Below, in pieces: positions 37,163 to 45,273 of a stretch of 64,000 nucleotides of DNA (position 1 is its first letter; each line of letters opens with the position of its first letter). Under the pieces are notes generated by a model that was not told where the DNA came from, did no database searches, and saw only the letters and a program-made list of their open reading frames with translations. The DNA is taken from NCBI RefSeq assembly GCF_000243395.2, contig NZ_CM001484.1:2289847-2353846 (forward strand), read 5' to 3'. This stretch comes from Saccharomonospora glauca K62 (GTDB lineage Bacteria > Actinomycetota > Actinomycetes > Mycobacteriales > Pseudonocardiaceae). Position numbers and translations under genes: made by a program.

Positions 37163-38374
37163 TCAGATCACTCCCTCGGCACGCAGCTCGGCGGTTTCGG
37201 CCGCGGAGTAACCCAGTTCCGCGAGCACCTCCTCGGTGTGCTCCCCGAGCTCGGGTCCCAGCCACCGGGTCCGCCCCGGATTCTCGCTCAGCTTCGGCAC
37301 CACGCCGGGGAAGAGCACCTCGCGAGTCTCGTCGCCCTCGATGCGCACCCGGTGACGTTCGTGCATTCCCCTGGCCGCGAAGTGCTCGTCGGCCACGATG
37401 TCGGCGATGTCGTAAATGGGTCCACTGGGGACGGAGGCGTCCTCGAGCGCGGCGAGGACGTCCCGGCTGTTCCGCTGCCGCGTCCACGCGTTGATGGCGT
37501 CGTCGATCTCCTCGGCGCGCCGCACCCGGCCCACGTTGGTGGCCAGCTCCGGGTCGTCGGCGAGGTCCGCCCGGCCGATCAGCCGCATGAGACGGTCGAA
37601 GATGGCGTTGTTGTTCCCGCCGATCACCACGTAGCGGTCGTCGGCGCACAGATAGGTGTTCGACGGCACCACACCGGGGATCGTCGGGCCCGTGGGCTGC
37701 CGGGTGACGCCGAACGCGTCGTAGTCGGGGACCGACGACTCCAGCAGCGAGTACACCGCCTCGTACAGGGCGACGTCGACGGTGTCGCCGCCGTCGCCGG
37801 CGCGTCGGCGCAGCAGTCCGAGCAGGGCGCCGATCACGGCGTACAGGCCCGCCACCGAGTCCGCCAGGCTCACTCCGGTGCGTACCGGGGGCAGTCCGGG
37901 ATAGCCGGTGAGGTGGCGGAGTCCTCCCATGGCCTCGGCCACTCCCCCGAATCCGGGCCGGTCGCGGTAGGGGCCGGTCTGCCCGAACCCGGAGATCCGC
38001 ACGAACACGACGTCGGGGTTGAGGCGCCGGATCTCGTCGGGGCCGAGGTTCCAGCGCTCCAGGGTTCCGGGGCGGAAGTTCTCCAGCACGATGTCCGCGC
38101 CCGCGACGAGTCGGCGGGCGATCTCCTGGCCTTTCGGGGACCGCAGATCGAGTGTCATGGAACGTTTGTTGCGGGCCATCGTGCGGAAAAGCAGTGACAC
38201 GTCACCGCCGTGCAACCGCCAGGTGCGCAATTCGTCGCCCGTTCCGGGGCGTTCGACCTTGACGACGTCCGCTCCGAATTCGGCGAGGATCCGTCCCGCC
38301 GTCGGGGCCGCGATGAAGTTCCCGAGTTCCACCACCTTGACCCCGGTCAACGGGCCGTGGGGGCTGCGCGTCAT
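37163..38374 (-). CDS. Family III (CaiB/BaiF) CoA-transferase
   Basis: 403 residues. GVKVVELGNFIAAPTAGRILA, FGADVVKVERPGTGD, DIVLENFRPGTLERW and GDTVDVALYEAVYSLLE are typical. The conserved nucleophile aspartate is in the GDTVDVALYE block. It would activate an organic acid by CoA exchange before cleavage by the lyase encoded 1 nt downstream. ATG 38374. First gene of the transferase-lyase-IclR operon. Confidence 0.92.
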   Translation of the reverse strand: MTRSPHGPLTGVKVVELGNFIAAPTAGRILAEFGADVVKVERPGTGDELRTWRLHGGDVSLLFRTMARNKRSMTLDLRSPKGQEIARRLVAGADIVLENFRPGTLERWNLGPDEIRRLNPDVVFVRISGFGQTGPYRDRPGFGGVAEAMGGLRHLTGYPGLPPVRTGVSLADSVAGLYAVIGALLGLLRRRAGDGGDTVDVALYEAVYSLLESSVPDYDAFGVTRQPTGPTIPGVVPSNTYLCADDRYVVIGGNNNAIFDRLMRLIGRADLADDPELATNVGRVRRAEEIDDAINAWTRQRNSRDVLAALEDASVPSGPIYDIADIVADEHFAARGMHERHRVRIEGDETREVLFPGVVPKLSENPGRTRWLGPELGEHTEEVLAELGYSAAETAELRAEGVI

Positions 38375-38430
38375 TGCTCGTCTCCAGATCTGGCAGGTCT
38401 GTGCGACGTCCGTCTTCGCCAGTCCCGCGC

Positions 38431-38451
38431 TTTGCCAGTATTTGGCAAAGT
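38431..38451. promoter_or_regulatory. Perfect palindrome, candidate IclR operator
   Basis: CTTTGCCA (38431-38438) and TGGCAAAG (38444-38451) pair exactly around 5 nt. Extra CTGGCA half-site-like copies flank it near 38393 and 38464. It sits between the divergent CoA transferase operon and the permease gene, where a shared IclR operator is expected. Confidence 0.65.
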
Positions 38452-38642
38452 TGTTGCTCTATCTGGCAAGAGGCCAACGTAGCCGGGGGGCCGGGTTCGA
38501 ACAAGACCTTGATATTCGCCGGACGCGGGATACACTGCGCCGGTCCGTCTTCGTCGCCGCGAGCGTCCACTCGCGGGGTCCCAGTCGCCGCGCGCGAGAC
38601 ACCAGGAGTCGACGAGAGTCGACCCGACGGAAGCGGACCCGT

Positions 38643-39986
38643 ATGTCAGACATCGTTGTCTTCGCCAACACCGCGATCACCATCGTCGGTGTGGTCGTGC
38701 TCATCCTCAAAGCCAAGGTCAGCCCGGCCATCGCCCTCGTCGTGGGCGCGCTGTATCTGGGGCTGGTCTGCGGCCTCGGCCCCGAGCAAACCCTCACGTC
38801 GATCACCACCGGTTTCGGTGACCTGATGGCGGAGGTCGGGCTTCTCATCGCCTTCGGCGTGCTGCTCGGCTCGTTGATGACCGAGCTGGGCGCCATCGAG
38901 AAACTCGTGGCCCTGCTGGTCCGAGCCTTCGGGCCGCGCGCCCTGCCCTACGCCTTCGGCGGCACCGTCGGCACCGTCCTGCAGTCGATCTTCGCCGACG
39001 CGCTGCTGGTGATCACCGCCCCGTTGGCGAGCCGGTTGTCCCGCCGGATCGGCCCCCACGGGGTGGCGCGAATGTGCGCGGCGATGGCGCTGGGCATCGA
39101 GGTCGGTCTGGTGTTCGTGCTGCCGGGCGTGGGCGCGGTCGCGCTGGCCGGGGTGATGAACCTGTCGTTCGGCACGATGTTCGTCTTCGGCGTGATCGTG
39201 GCGGTGTTCACCATCGTGACCACGCTCGCGCTGTTCACCGCGCTGGCCAAGCGGGGGCTGTGGAACCCGGAGCTGGACGAGACCACGGAAGCGCCCGTCG
39301 TCGAGGACACCGAGCGGCCCGACGACCGGGACGAGCGCTCCCTGCCGCGCCTGCGGTTCTCCCTGGCCCCGCTGGCGCTGGCGTTGGCGCTCATCGCCGT
39401 CGGCGCCATCGCCGACATGCTGGGCGTGACGTCCCCGGTGATCGACCTGCTCGGCAACCCCGTCGTCGCGCTGCTGCTCGGCCTGATCGGCGCGCTCGTG
39501 GTGGCACGGGTGACCCTGCCCGCCGACCGCTCCGCCACCGCGTTCCGGCGCGGCTTCCACGACAGCGGCCAGATCCTGATCCTCACCGGCGTCGGCGGTT
39601 CGCTGGCGCAGACGGTGAAGGACATCGGGCTCGGGGAAGTGCTCAAGGGCTACTTCTCCACCAGCACCGTGCTGCCGCTGCTGCTGGTGTGGCTGGTGGC
39701 GGCCGTGCTACACGTCGCGATCGGCTCGGTGGTGCTGGCCTCGATCACCGCGGCGGGCGTGCTGGGTCCGGTGATGCCGCTGCTGGGCATCGACCCGGTG
39801 TTCGTGGCGTTGGCCGCCGGCGCGGGTTCGCTGTTCGCCATTCACGCCACGAGCAACACGTTCTGGCTGCTGCAGACCTTGTTGCCGCAGACCACGCGGG
39901 GCGCGTTGAAGTCGGTGACGTTGACGGTGTCGTGCGCGTCGGTGATCGCCATGGTGCCCATCCAGCTCCTGGCGTTGGTGTTCTGA
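38643..39986 (+). CDS. GntP-family organic acid permease
   Basis: 447 residues, about 12-14 hydrophobic segments, with an acidic loop near residues 215-240. The layout (VGLLIAFGVLLGSLMTELGAIEKL; QSIFADALLVITAPLA; GSVVLASITAAGVLGP) is that of GntP-type gluconate/hydroxy-acid:H+ symporters. ATG 38643. It is divergent from the CoA transferase-lyase-IclR operon and probably imports their substrate. Confidence 0.87.
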   Translation: MSDIVVFANTAITIVGVVVLILKAKVSPAIALVVGALYLGLVCGLGPEQTLTSITTGFGDLMAEVGLLIAFGVLLGSLMTELGAIEKLVALLVRAFGPRALPYAFGGTVGTVLQSIFADALLVITAPLASRLSRRIGPHGVARMCAAMALGIEVGLVFVLPGVGAVALAGVMNLSFGTMFVFGVIVAVFTIVTTLALFTALAKRGLWNPELDETTEAPVVEDTERPDDRDERSLPRLRFSLAPLALALALIAVGAIADMLGVTSPVIDLLGNPVVALLLGLIGALVVARVTLPADRSATAFRRGFHDSGQILILTGVGGSLAQTVKDIGLGEVLKGYFSTSTVLPLLLVWLVAAVLHVAIGSVVLASITAAGVLGPVMPLLGIDPVFVALAAGAGSLFAIHATSNTFWLLQTLLPQTTRGALKSVTLTVSCASVIAMVPIQLLALVF

Positions 39987-40014
39987 CCCGGCGCGGCACG
40001 GCCACCGGCGCCCC

Positions 40015-41739
40015 TCACCGCACTTTTCCGACCCGCGGCTCGTCGTCGGGCTCGGGCCGGGACGGCGGGAGGGCGCCGGTGGTCCGCAGGTGGGCGCGGG
40101 CCGCGGCGATGGCCTCGGGGGTAGTGGCGAAGACCCGTCCCTGCGCGGCGAGACGGTTGATCACCCCCAACGCCTCCAACGGCCGGTGGTGCCCGTCCCG
40201 GATGCCGGAGACGTAGACGACGACCCCGCGGTGTTCGAGCTTTTCGATGGCGTCCTTGAGCACCAGCGCCCCGCTGGCATCGATGGTGGTCACACGGGAC
40301 ATGCGCAGAATCAGCACCGACATGGTCGTGACGTCGGGCAGCTCCAGCAGGAAACGGTGCGCGGCCGCGAAGAACAACGGCCCGTCGATGCGGTAGGCGA
40401 CGATGTGCTCGCTCAGCAGCGCGTGCTCCTCGTCGGTGGTGCTGCCGGGCAGGTCCCCGGCCAGATCCACCTGGTCGAGCCGCGCCTGCCGCGCGATGGA
40501 CCGCAGCGCCAGCGTGCCCGCCAATAGCATGCCGAGCACCACCGCGTAGACGAGGTCCAGTACCACGGTGGCCACGGCGGTCGAGACGAGGACGACCCCG
40601 TCGGAACGGGTCGCCCGCACCATCGCCTTGACACTGCCGACCTCCACCATCCGCACCGCCGTGGCCAGCAGCACACCCGCGAGCGCGGCCAGCGGGATCG
40701 CCGACACCAGGGGCGCGGCGGCGTAGACGATGACGGCGAGCACGGCGGCGTGGGCGAAGGACGCGAGCCGGGACCCCGCACCCGCGCGCACGTTCACGGC
40801 CGTGCGGGCGATCGCGCCCGTAGCGGGCACGCCACCGAACAGCGGGGCCGCGAGGTTGGCCAGTCCCTGCCCGAACAGCTCCCGGTCGGGGTCGTGTTTC
40901 TGCCCCACCGTCATCCCGTCCGCGACGGAGGCCGACAACAGCGACTCCAACGCGGCCAGCGCGGCCACGGCGAGCGCGGAGGGCAGCAGGGTGGGAATGG
41001 CCGCGAAGTCCACGAAGTCCAGCGACGGCGCGGGCAACCCGGCGGGCAGCTCCCCGATCGGCGTGACGTCCCAGCCGGTGAGCTCCACCACGATCGTCGC
41101 CGCGGTGATCGCGAGGATGGAGAACGGCACGCCCGGACGCCACCGGGCCCCGGCGAGCATCACGACCGCCACCGCCACCGCCACGGCCACCGCCACCCAG
41201 TCCGGCTGCTCGACGAAGGCCCGAAGGGCCTGCCAGGTCGAGGCCAGGACGTGCTCGCCGCCGACATCTCCCACCCCGAGCGCGTTGGGGATCTGCTGCA
41301 GACCGATGACGCAGGCGATGCCGAGGGTGAAGCCTTCCACCACCGACGCGGGGATGTAGCTCATGAACCGCCCCGCGCGGGCCACGGCCAGGACGACGAG
41401 GAACAACCCGGCGAGCAACCCGACCGTGAGCACGCCGCTGGCGCCGTGGGCGGCGGCGATCGGCACGAGGACGACGGTCATCGCGCCGGTGGGTCCGGAG
41501 ACCTGGACGTTGGAGCCGCCGAACACGGCGGCGAGCGCGCCCGCGACCACCGCGGTCGCCAACCCGGCGGCGGCACCGAGTCCGGAGGAGACCCCGAAAC
41601 CGAGCGCGAGCGGGAGAGCGACGATCGCCACGGTCAGCCCGGCCAGCAGGTCACGGCGGGGATTACGGCGGATCGCTCGCAGGTCGGCGCGGCCGGGCAA
41701 CAGCGACCGCACCCGCTGCCACGCGGTGATCGGGCTCAT
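40015..41739 (-). CDS. SulP-family anion transporter with STAS domain
   Basis: 574 residues: about 12-14 membrane segments with AIVALPLALGFGVSSGLG and VQVSGPTGAMTVVLVPIA, then a C-terminal STAS domain (LPDVTTMSVLILRMSRVTTI; DASGALVLKDA). Family substrates are sulfate, bicarbonate or dicarboxylates. ATG 41739. A small ArsR-like frame lies just upstream. Confidence 0.94.
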   Translation of the reverse strand: MSPITAWQRVRSLLPGRADLRAIRRNPRRDLLAGLTVAIVALPLALGFGVSSGLGAAAGLATAVVAGALAAVFGGSNVQVSGPTGAMTVVLVPIAAAHGASGVLTVGLLAGLFLVVLAVARAGRFMSYIPASVVEGFTLGIACVIGLQQIPNALGVGDVGGEHVLASTWQALRAFVEQPDWVAVAVAVAVAVVMLAGARWRPGVPFSILAITAATIVVELTGWDVTPIGELPAGLPAPSLDFVDFAAIPTLLPSALAVAALAALESLLSASVADGMTVGQKHDPDRELFGQGLANLAAPLFGGVPATGAIARTAVNVRAGAGSRLASFAHAAVLAVIVYAAAPLVSAIPLAALAGVLLATAVRMVEVGSVKAMVRATRSDGVVLVSTAVATVVLDLVYAVVLGMLLAGTLALRSIARQARLDQVDLAGDLPGSTTDEEHALLSEHIVAYRIDGPLFFAAAHRFLLELPDVTTMSVLILRMSRVTTIDASGALVLKDAIEKLEHRGVVVYVSGIRDGHHRPLEALGVINRLAAQGRVFATTPEAIAAARAHLRTTGALPPSRPEPDDEPRVGKVR

Positions 41740-41777
41740 GAAGTTCTCTTTCGTGCGTCGTTCGTCGAGCGGGGCGT

Positions 41778-41969
41778 CTACGCGTCCCGCCTCCGGGCGA
41801 GGATGCGCTGAGCCACCCGCGGGAGGTCGGCGATGTCCTCGTCGGCCAGCTCGTGGATCACGGTGCCGTTGGTGCGCGTACCGGTGATGAGCCCGTCGCG
41901 GCGCAGGATAGACAACCGCTCGGCAGGAGCGGAGGGCGGGGCGTCGACGACGTCCCGGAGCTCACGCAC
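41778..41969 (-). pseudogene. Truncated ArsR-like winged-helix remnant
   Basis: 63 codons from GTG. VVDAPPSAPAERLSILRRDGLITGTR resembles the recognition-helix and wing part of ArsR repressors; the first helices are missing and upstream codons in the same frame (no start) do not supply them. Its stop is 38 nt before the SulP gene, a common partner. Possibly a degraded regulator of that transporter. Confidence 0.4.
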
Positions 41970-42245
41970 CGGCTCGGGGTGGTCCGGGAGGGATGAAAAG
42001 TCGCGACGCGAAGCCGATGGGAACGCCCCGGAAGAAGCCCGCTACCACCGGATGGCTCGGTGTGGACACGACACGTTCCCCCGTCGACAGCGCGAAGACA
42101 CGGACACCTGTGATCAACACCAGGATTATGCACGGTGAACCCCGTCACAGGAGGTGACGGGGCCTCGGACGGGAGTCGGCGGGAAAGCCCGACACGGAGC
42201 GGACGGCGATTGCGAACCGAGACCGGCGTCCTTCGCCGACCGCGA
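41970..42245. other. Intergenic stretch without recognised gene
   Basis: Lies between the truncated ArsR-like frame and the dioxygenase terminator, both read leftward. No convincing coding frame or conserved motif was seen on either strand. It may include the promoter of the SulP unit. Confidence 0.45.
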
Positions 42246-42289
42246 GTCTCGGTGGGGCCGCGCGTGGCACCGCGCGGCCCCACCGAGAC
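42246..42289 (-). terminator. Strong hairpin terminator
   Basis: Two 19-nt arms (beginning GTCTCGGTGGGGCC at 42246 and its complement at 42271-42289) with a 6-nt loop, perfect pairing. It lies 37 nt past the dioxygenase stop. Confidence 0.8.
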
Positions 42290-42326
42290 GACTTTCCTTC
42301 ATGGGTGATGCGGCGACGTGTCCGCG

Positions 42327-43319
42327 TCACTCCCGCGCTCGGACGCCGGTCCGCTCCCCGTGAGCGGGGTCGTTTTCGTTCGGAAGGGACAGTGGGGGCA
42401 GGCTGCGGGCGATCTGTTCGCGGTTCGGTTCCAGCCACGGCGGGAGTTTGAGCGCCCGCCCCAGTTCCAGCAGGGGTTCGTCGGCGGTGAAACCGGGTTG
42501 GTCGGTCGCGATCTCCAGCAGCGTGCCGCCGGGTTCGTGGAAGTAGATCGACCGGAAGTACCGGCGGTCGCGGATCTCGGTGACGTCCTCGCCCCGGTCG
42601 AGCAGTTCGGCGCGCCACCGCTGCTGGGTGGCGTCGTCCGGCGCACGGAAGGCGATGTGGTGCACCGTGCCGCCCGCCACCAGGCCGCGGGGTGCGGTGG
42701 GGTCGACGACGACGTCCACCAGGGTGCCGGGGCCCCCGTCGCCGGTGGCGAACCGGAGCGTGGCCCCGTGCCGCCCGGCGAAGCGCAGGCCGAGTTCTTC
42801 CAGCATCGTCACGGTGCCGGTCTCGTCGGCCGTGCACAGCGTCACCGAGTGCAGTCCGCGCACCGCGTGCTCGGCGGGCACGAAGCCGCCCTCCCAGGGG
42901 GCGCGGGGATCGGTGCGCTGCCGGTGGGCGACGAGCTTGAGCTCCAGCCCGTCGGGGTCGTGGAAGGTCAGGCTCGCCTCGTCGTCGTGTTCGACGACCT
43001 CACCCACGTCGGTGCCGTGGCGCCGCAGGTGGTGTTGCCACCAGCCGATCGACTCGGCGGGCACGGAGAACGCCGTGGTGGTGGCCTGGCCGTGCCCGCG
43101 TCGTCCCGGTGGCACCGTGCCGTAGGGGAAGAAGGTCAGCAGTGTGCCCGGTCGTCCCTCGGTGTCGCCGTAGTACAGGTGGTAGACGGCCGGGTTGTCG
43201 AAGTTCACCGTGGTCTTGACCAGCCGGAGCCCGAGGGTTCGCAGGTAGAAGTCCGCGTTCGCGCTCGGGTCTTTGGCGATGGCCGTGACGTGGTGCAGGC
43301 CGTGGCTCGCCAGGGTCAT
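42327..43319 (-). CDS. Ring-cleaving dioxygenase / glyoxalase-fold protein (MhqO-like)
   Basis: 330 residues, two tandem vicinal-oxygen-chelate units: LHHVTAIAKDPSANADFY with LRLVKTTVNFD, and LHSVTLCTADE followed by HHIAFRAPD and FRSIYFHEPGGTLLEIATD. Metal ligands His/His/Glu are recognisable. Homologues (MhqO, YkcA) are induced by quinones. It follows the YceI-like gene by 9 nt. Likely detoxifies hydroquinone or catechol-type compounds under control of the divergent MarR protein. Confidence 0.9.
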   Translation of the reverse strand: MTLASHGLHHVTAIAKDPSANADFYLRTLGLRLVKTTVNFDNPAVYHLYYGDTEGRPGTLLTFFPYGTVPPGRRGHGQATTTAFSVPAESIGWWQHHLRRHGTDVGEVVEHDDEASLTFHDPDGLELKLVAHRQRTDPRAPWEGGFVPAEHAVRGLHSVTLCTADETGTVTMLEELGLRFAGRHGATLRFATGDGGPGTLVDVVVDPTAPRGLVAGGTVHHIAFRAPDDATQQRWRAELLDRGEDVTEIRDRRYFRSIYFHEPGGTLLEIATDQPGFTADEPLLELGRALKLPPWLEPNREQIARSLPPLSLPNENDPAHGERTGVRARE

Positions 43320-43328
43320 GGTGGCCGC

Positions 43329-43886
43329 TCAGTCCTGCTTGATGGCCGAGATCTCGAATTCGAGCACGACCTTGTCGCCGACCAGCACGCCACCGGTCTC
43401 CAGCGGGGCGTTCCAGGTCACCCCGAAGTCCTTGCGGTTGATGGTGGTCTGTCCTTCGAAGCCGATGCGGAGGTTGCCGAACGGGTCCTTGGCTTGTCCT
43501 TCGAAGGTCAGCGGGATGGTGACCTGCCGCGTGACGCCCCTGATGGTGAGGTCGCCGGTGACGTCGAAGGTGTCCTCGCCGGTCTGGGTGATCGCGGTGG
43601 ACCGGAAAGTGATCTCCGGGTGCTCCTCCACGGCCAAGAAGTCGTTGGTGCGCAGGTGCTGGTCGCGGTCGGCGTTGCGGGTGTCGATGCTGGCGACCTT
43701 GATGGTCAGCTCCACCGAGGAGTCGGCGGGGTTCTCGCCGTTGATCGTGGCGGTGCCGTGGAAGTCGTTGAACGCGCCGCGCACCTTGGTGATCATGGCG
43801 TGCCGGGCCACGAAGCCGATGCGGGTGTGCGCGGGGTCGATGGTGTAGGTGCCGGTCAGCTGGCTGTAGTCCGTGCTCGTGGTCAT
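43329..43886 (-). CDS. YceI-family protein
   Basis: 185 residues: YTIDPAHTRIGFVARHAMITKVRGAF, then GDLTIRGVTRQVTIPLTFEG and INRKDFGVTWN are the YceI lipocalin-like signature. Members bind isoprenoid quinones or similar lipids. No signal peptide, so likely cytoplasmic. ATG 43886 follows GGAGGA at about 6 nt. First gene of a two-gene unit with the dioxygenase. Confidence 0.93.
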   Translation of the reverse strand: MTTSTDYSQLTGTYTIDPAHTRIGFVARHAMITKVRGAFNDFHGTATINGENPADSSVELTIKVASIDTRNADRDQHLRTNDFLAVEEHPEITFRSTAITQTGEDTFDVTGDLTIRGVTRQVTIPLTFEGQAKDPFGNLRIGFEGQTTINRKDFGVTWNAPLETGGVLVGDKVVLEFEISAIKQD

Positions 43887-43936
43887 GCCCGTCCTCCATG
43901 TGGTTAATGTGTCATCATCCACCCTCCTCCAATGTA

Positions 43937-43959
43937 TGTGACGTGTCAACAAGTAGAAT
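43937..43959 (+). promoter_or_regulatory. Candidate MarR promoter/operator region
   Basis: TAGAAT (43954-43959) ends 6 nt before the MarR ATG, compatible with a -10 box and an almost leaderless mRNA. An interrupted dyad TGAC-GT-GTCA (43939-43948) lies just upstream, where MarR repressor would block both divergent genes. Weak evidence only. Confidence 0.35.
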
Positions 43960-43965
43960 GCGGTC

Positions 43966-44442
43966 ATGACCCGATGGCTCGACGACCACGAGCAACGCGC
44001 CTGGCGCGGCTACCTCGCGATGCACGCCCAGCTCATGGCCCGTCTGAGCCGACAACTCCAAGCCGACTCGGGGCTGTCGCTGTCCGACTTCGAGGTGCTC
44101 GTCCAACTCACCGACCGGCCCGAACCCCGCATCCGCGTCGGCCACCTCGCCGCCGCCCTGCAATGGGAGAAGAGCCGGCTCTCCCACCATCTGGCCCGCA
44201 TGGAGAAACGCGGTCTCATCAGCCGCGAAGGCTGCCCCGAGGACGCCCGTGGCGCCTTCGTGACACTCACCGACCACGGCCGCGAGGTGATCGAACAGGC
44301 CGCCCCCGGCCACGTCGACGCCGTCCGCGCCCTGGTGTTCGACCACCTCGACCCCGACCACGTCACCGCGCTGGCCTCAATCGCCGAACGCGTCCTCGAC
44401 CGCCTGGAAGCCACGGCACCGAACACGGGACACGACAAGTAG
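43966..44442 (+). CDS. MarR-family transcriptional regulator
   Basis: 158 residues. SLSDFEVLVQLTDRPEPRIRVGHLA, WEKSRLSHHLARMEKRGLI (recognition helix) and GAFVTLTDHGREVIE (wing) are typical. It lacks an obvious redox cysteine in the N-terminal helix. Divergent from the YceI-dioxygenase operon with a 79-nt gap; likely represses it and itself in response to a phenolic or quinone ligand. Confidence 0.93.
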   Translation: MTRWLDDHEQRAWRGYLAMHAQLMARLSRQLQADSGLSLSDFEVLVQLTDRPEPRIRVGHLAAALQWEKSRLSHHLARMEKRGLISREGCPEDARGAFVTLTDHGREVIEQAAPGHVDAVRALVFDHLDPDHVTALASIAERVLDRLEATAPNTGHDK

Positions 44443-44494
44443 CCACGCGGCCACCCTCACGCAACCTTCGGCGCGCCGCCCGCGTCACACCGAC

Positions 44495-45196
44495 ATGATC
44501 GAGAACAGAGAACTCGCCTGGGACGGGTGCGTCAACGTTCGTGATCTCGGTGGCCTGGGGAAGATCCGCCGCGGCGCCCTAGTGCGCATGGAAGCCCCCA
44601 CGCGGCTGAGCGAGCGCGGGTGGAGCCAAGCCCTGGACCACGGCGTGCGCACGATCGTCGACCTGCGCAGCCCCGGAGAACGCACCCCGCCCCTCGTCCC
44701 GCCCCCGCGGGAGATCACGACCGTGCGAGTGCCTCTGGACCCGGTCGGCACCCCGTTCCACGAGCACTGGATGAGGATCGACAAACTGTCGACCCCCCTG
44801 TACTACCGGGCACTGCTCGCCGAACACCCGGAACTGGTGATCGCCGCCGTCCGCGCGATCGCCACCGCCGCGCCGGGCTGCGTGGTCTTCCACTGCGCCG
44901 GCGGCAAGGACCGCACCGGCCTGCTCGCCCTGGTACTGCTCACCCTCGGCGGAGCGAGCACCGACGAGATCATCGCCGACTACCTGCTGACCTACGAGCG
45001 GATGCGCGACCAGTACGCCGAACTCGGTCAACCGGACCTGCTCGCCGTCGTGACCGAGTTCCTCGCCGAGCACGACACCACCATCGAAGACACCCTGGCC
45101 GCCACGGTCGAGTCCCTCACCATGCCCGACTACCTGCTCGACAACGGCCTCTCCGAGGCCGACCTCGACGCACTTTTGGCCCGTCTGACCGGCTGA
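44495..45196 (+). CDS. Tyrosine/dual-specificity protein phosphatase (IphP-like)
   Basis: 233 residues. CVNVRDLGGLGKIRRGALVR at the N-terminus and VVFHCAGGKDRTGLLALVLL holding the CX5R P-loop (Cys and Arg) are diagnostic. Such proteins dephosphorylate phosphotyrosine or phosphoinositides. ATG 44495. It converges on the OafA-like gene. Confidence 0.92.
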   Translation: MIENRELAWDGCVNVRDLGGLGKIRRGALVRMEAPTRLSERGWSQALDHGVRTIVDLRSPGERTPPLVPPPREITTVRVPLDPVGTPFHEHWMRIDKLSTPLYYRALLAEHPELVIAAVRAIATAAPGCVVFHCAGGKDRTGLLALVLLTLGGASTDEIIADYLLTYERMRDQYAELGQPDLLAVVTEFLAEHDTTIEDTLAATVESLTMPDYLLDNGLSEADLDALLARLTG

Positions 45197-45208
45197 GCCG
45201 AAAGCGAA

Positions 45209-45246
45209 CTCGGCCGGACCCACCGCGGCGAGCGGGTCCGGCCGAG
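45209..45246. terminator. Bidirectional hairpin terminator
   Basis: CTCGGCCGGACCC (45209-45221) pairs with GGGTCCGGCCGAG (45234-45246) over 13 bp; loop 12 nt. It separates the convergent phosphatase and acyltransferase genes. Confidence 0.8.
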
Positions 45247-45273
45247 ACGCCACCCCACGTCAGGGGCCGACGA

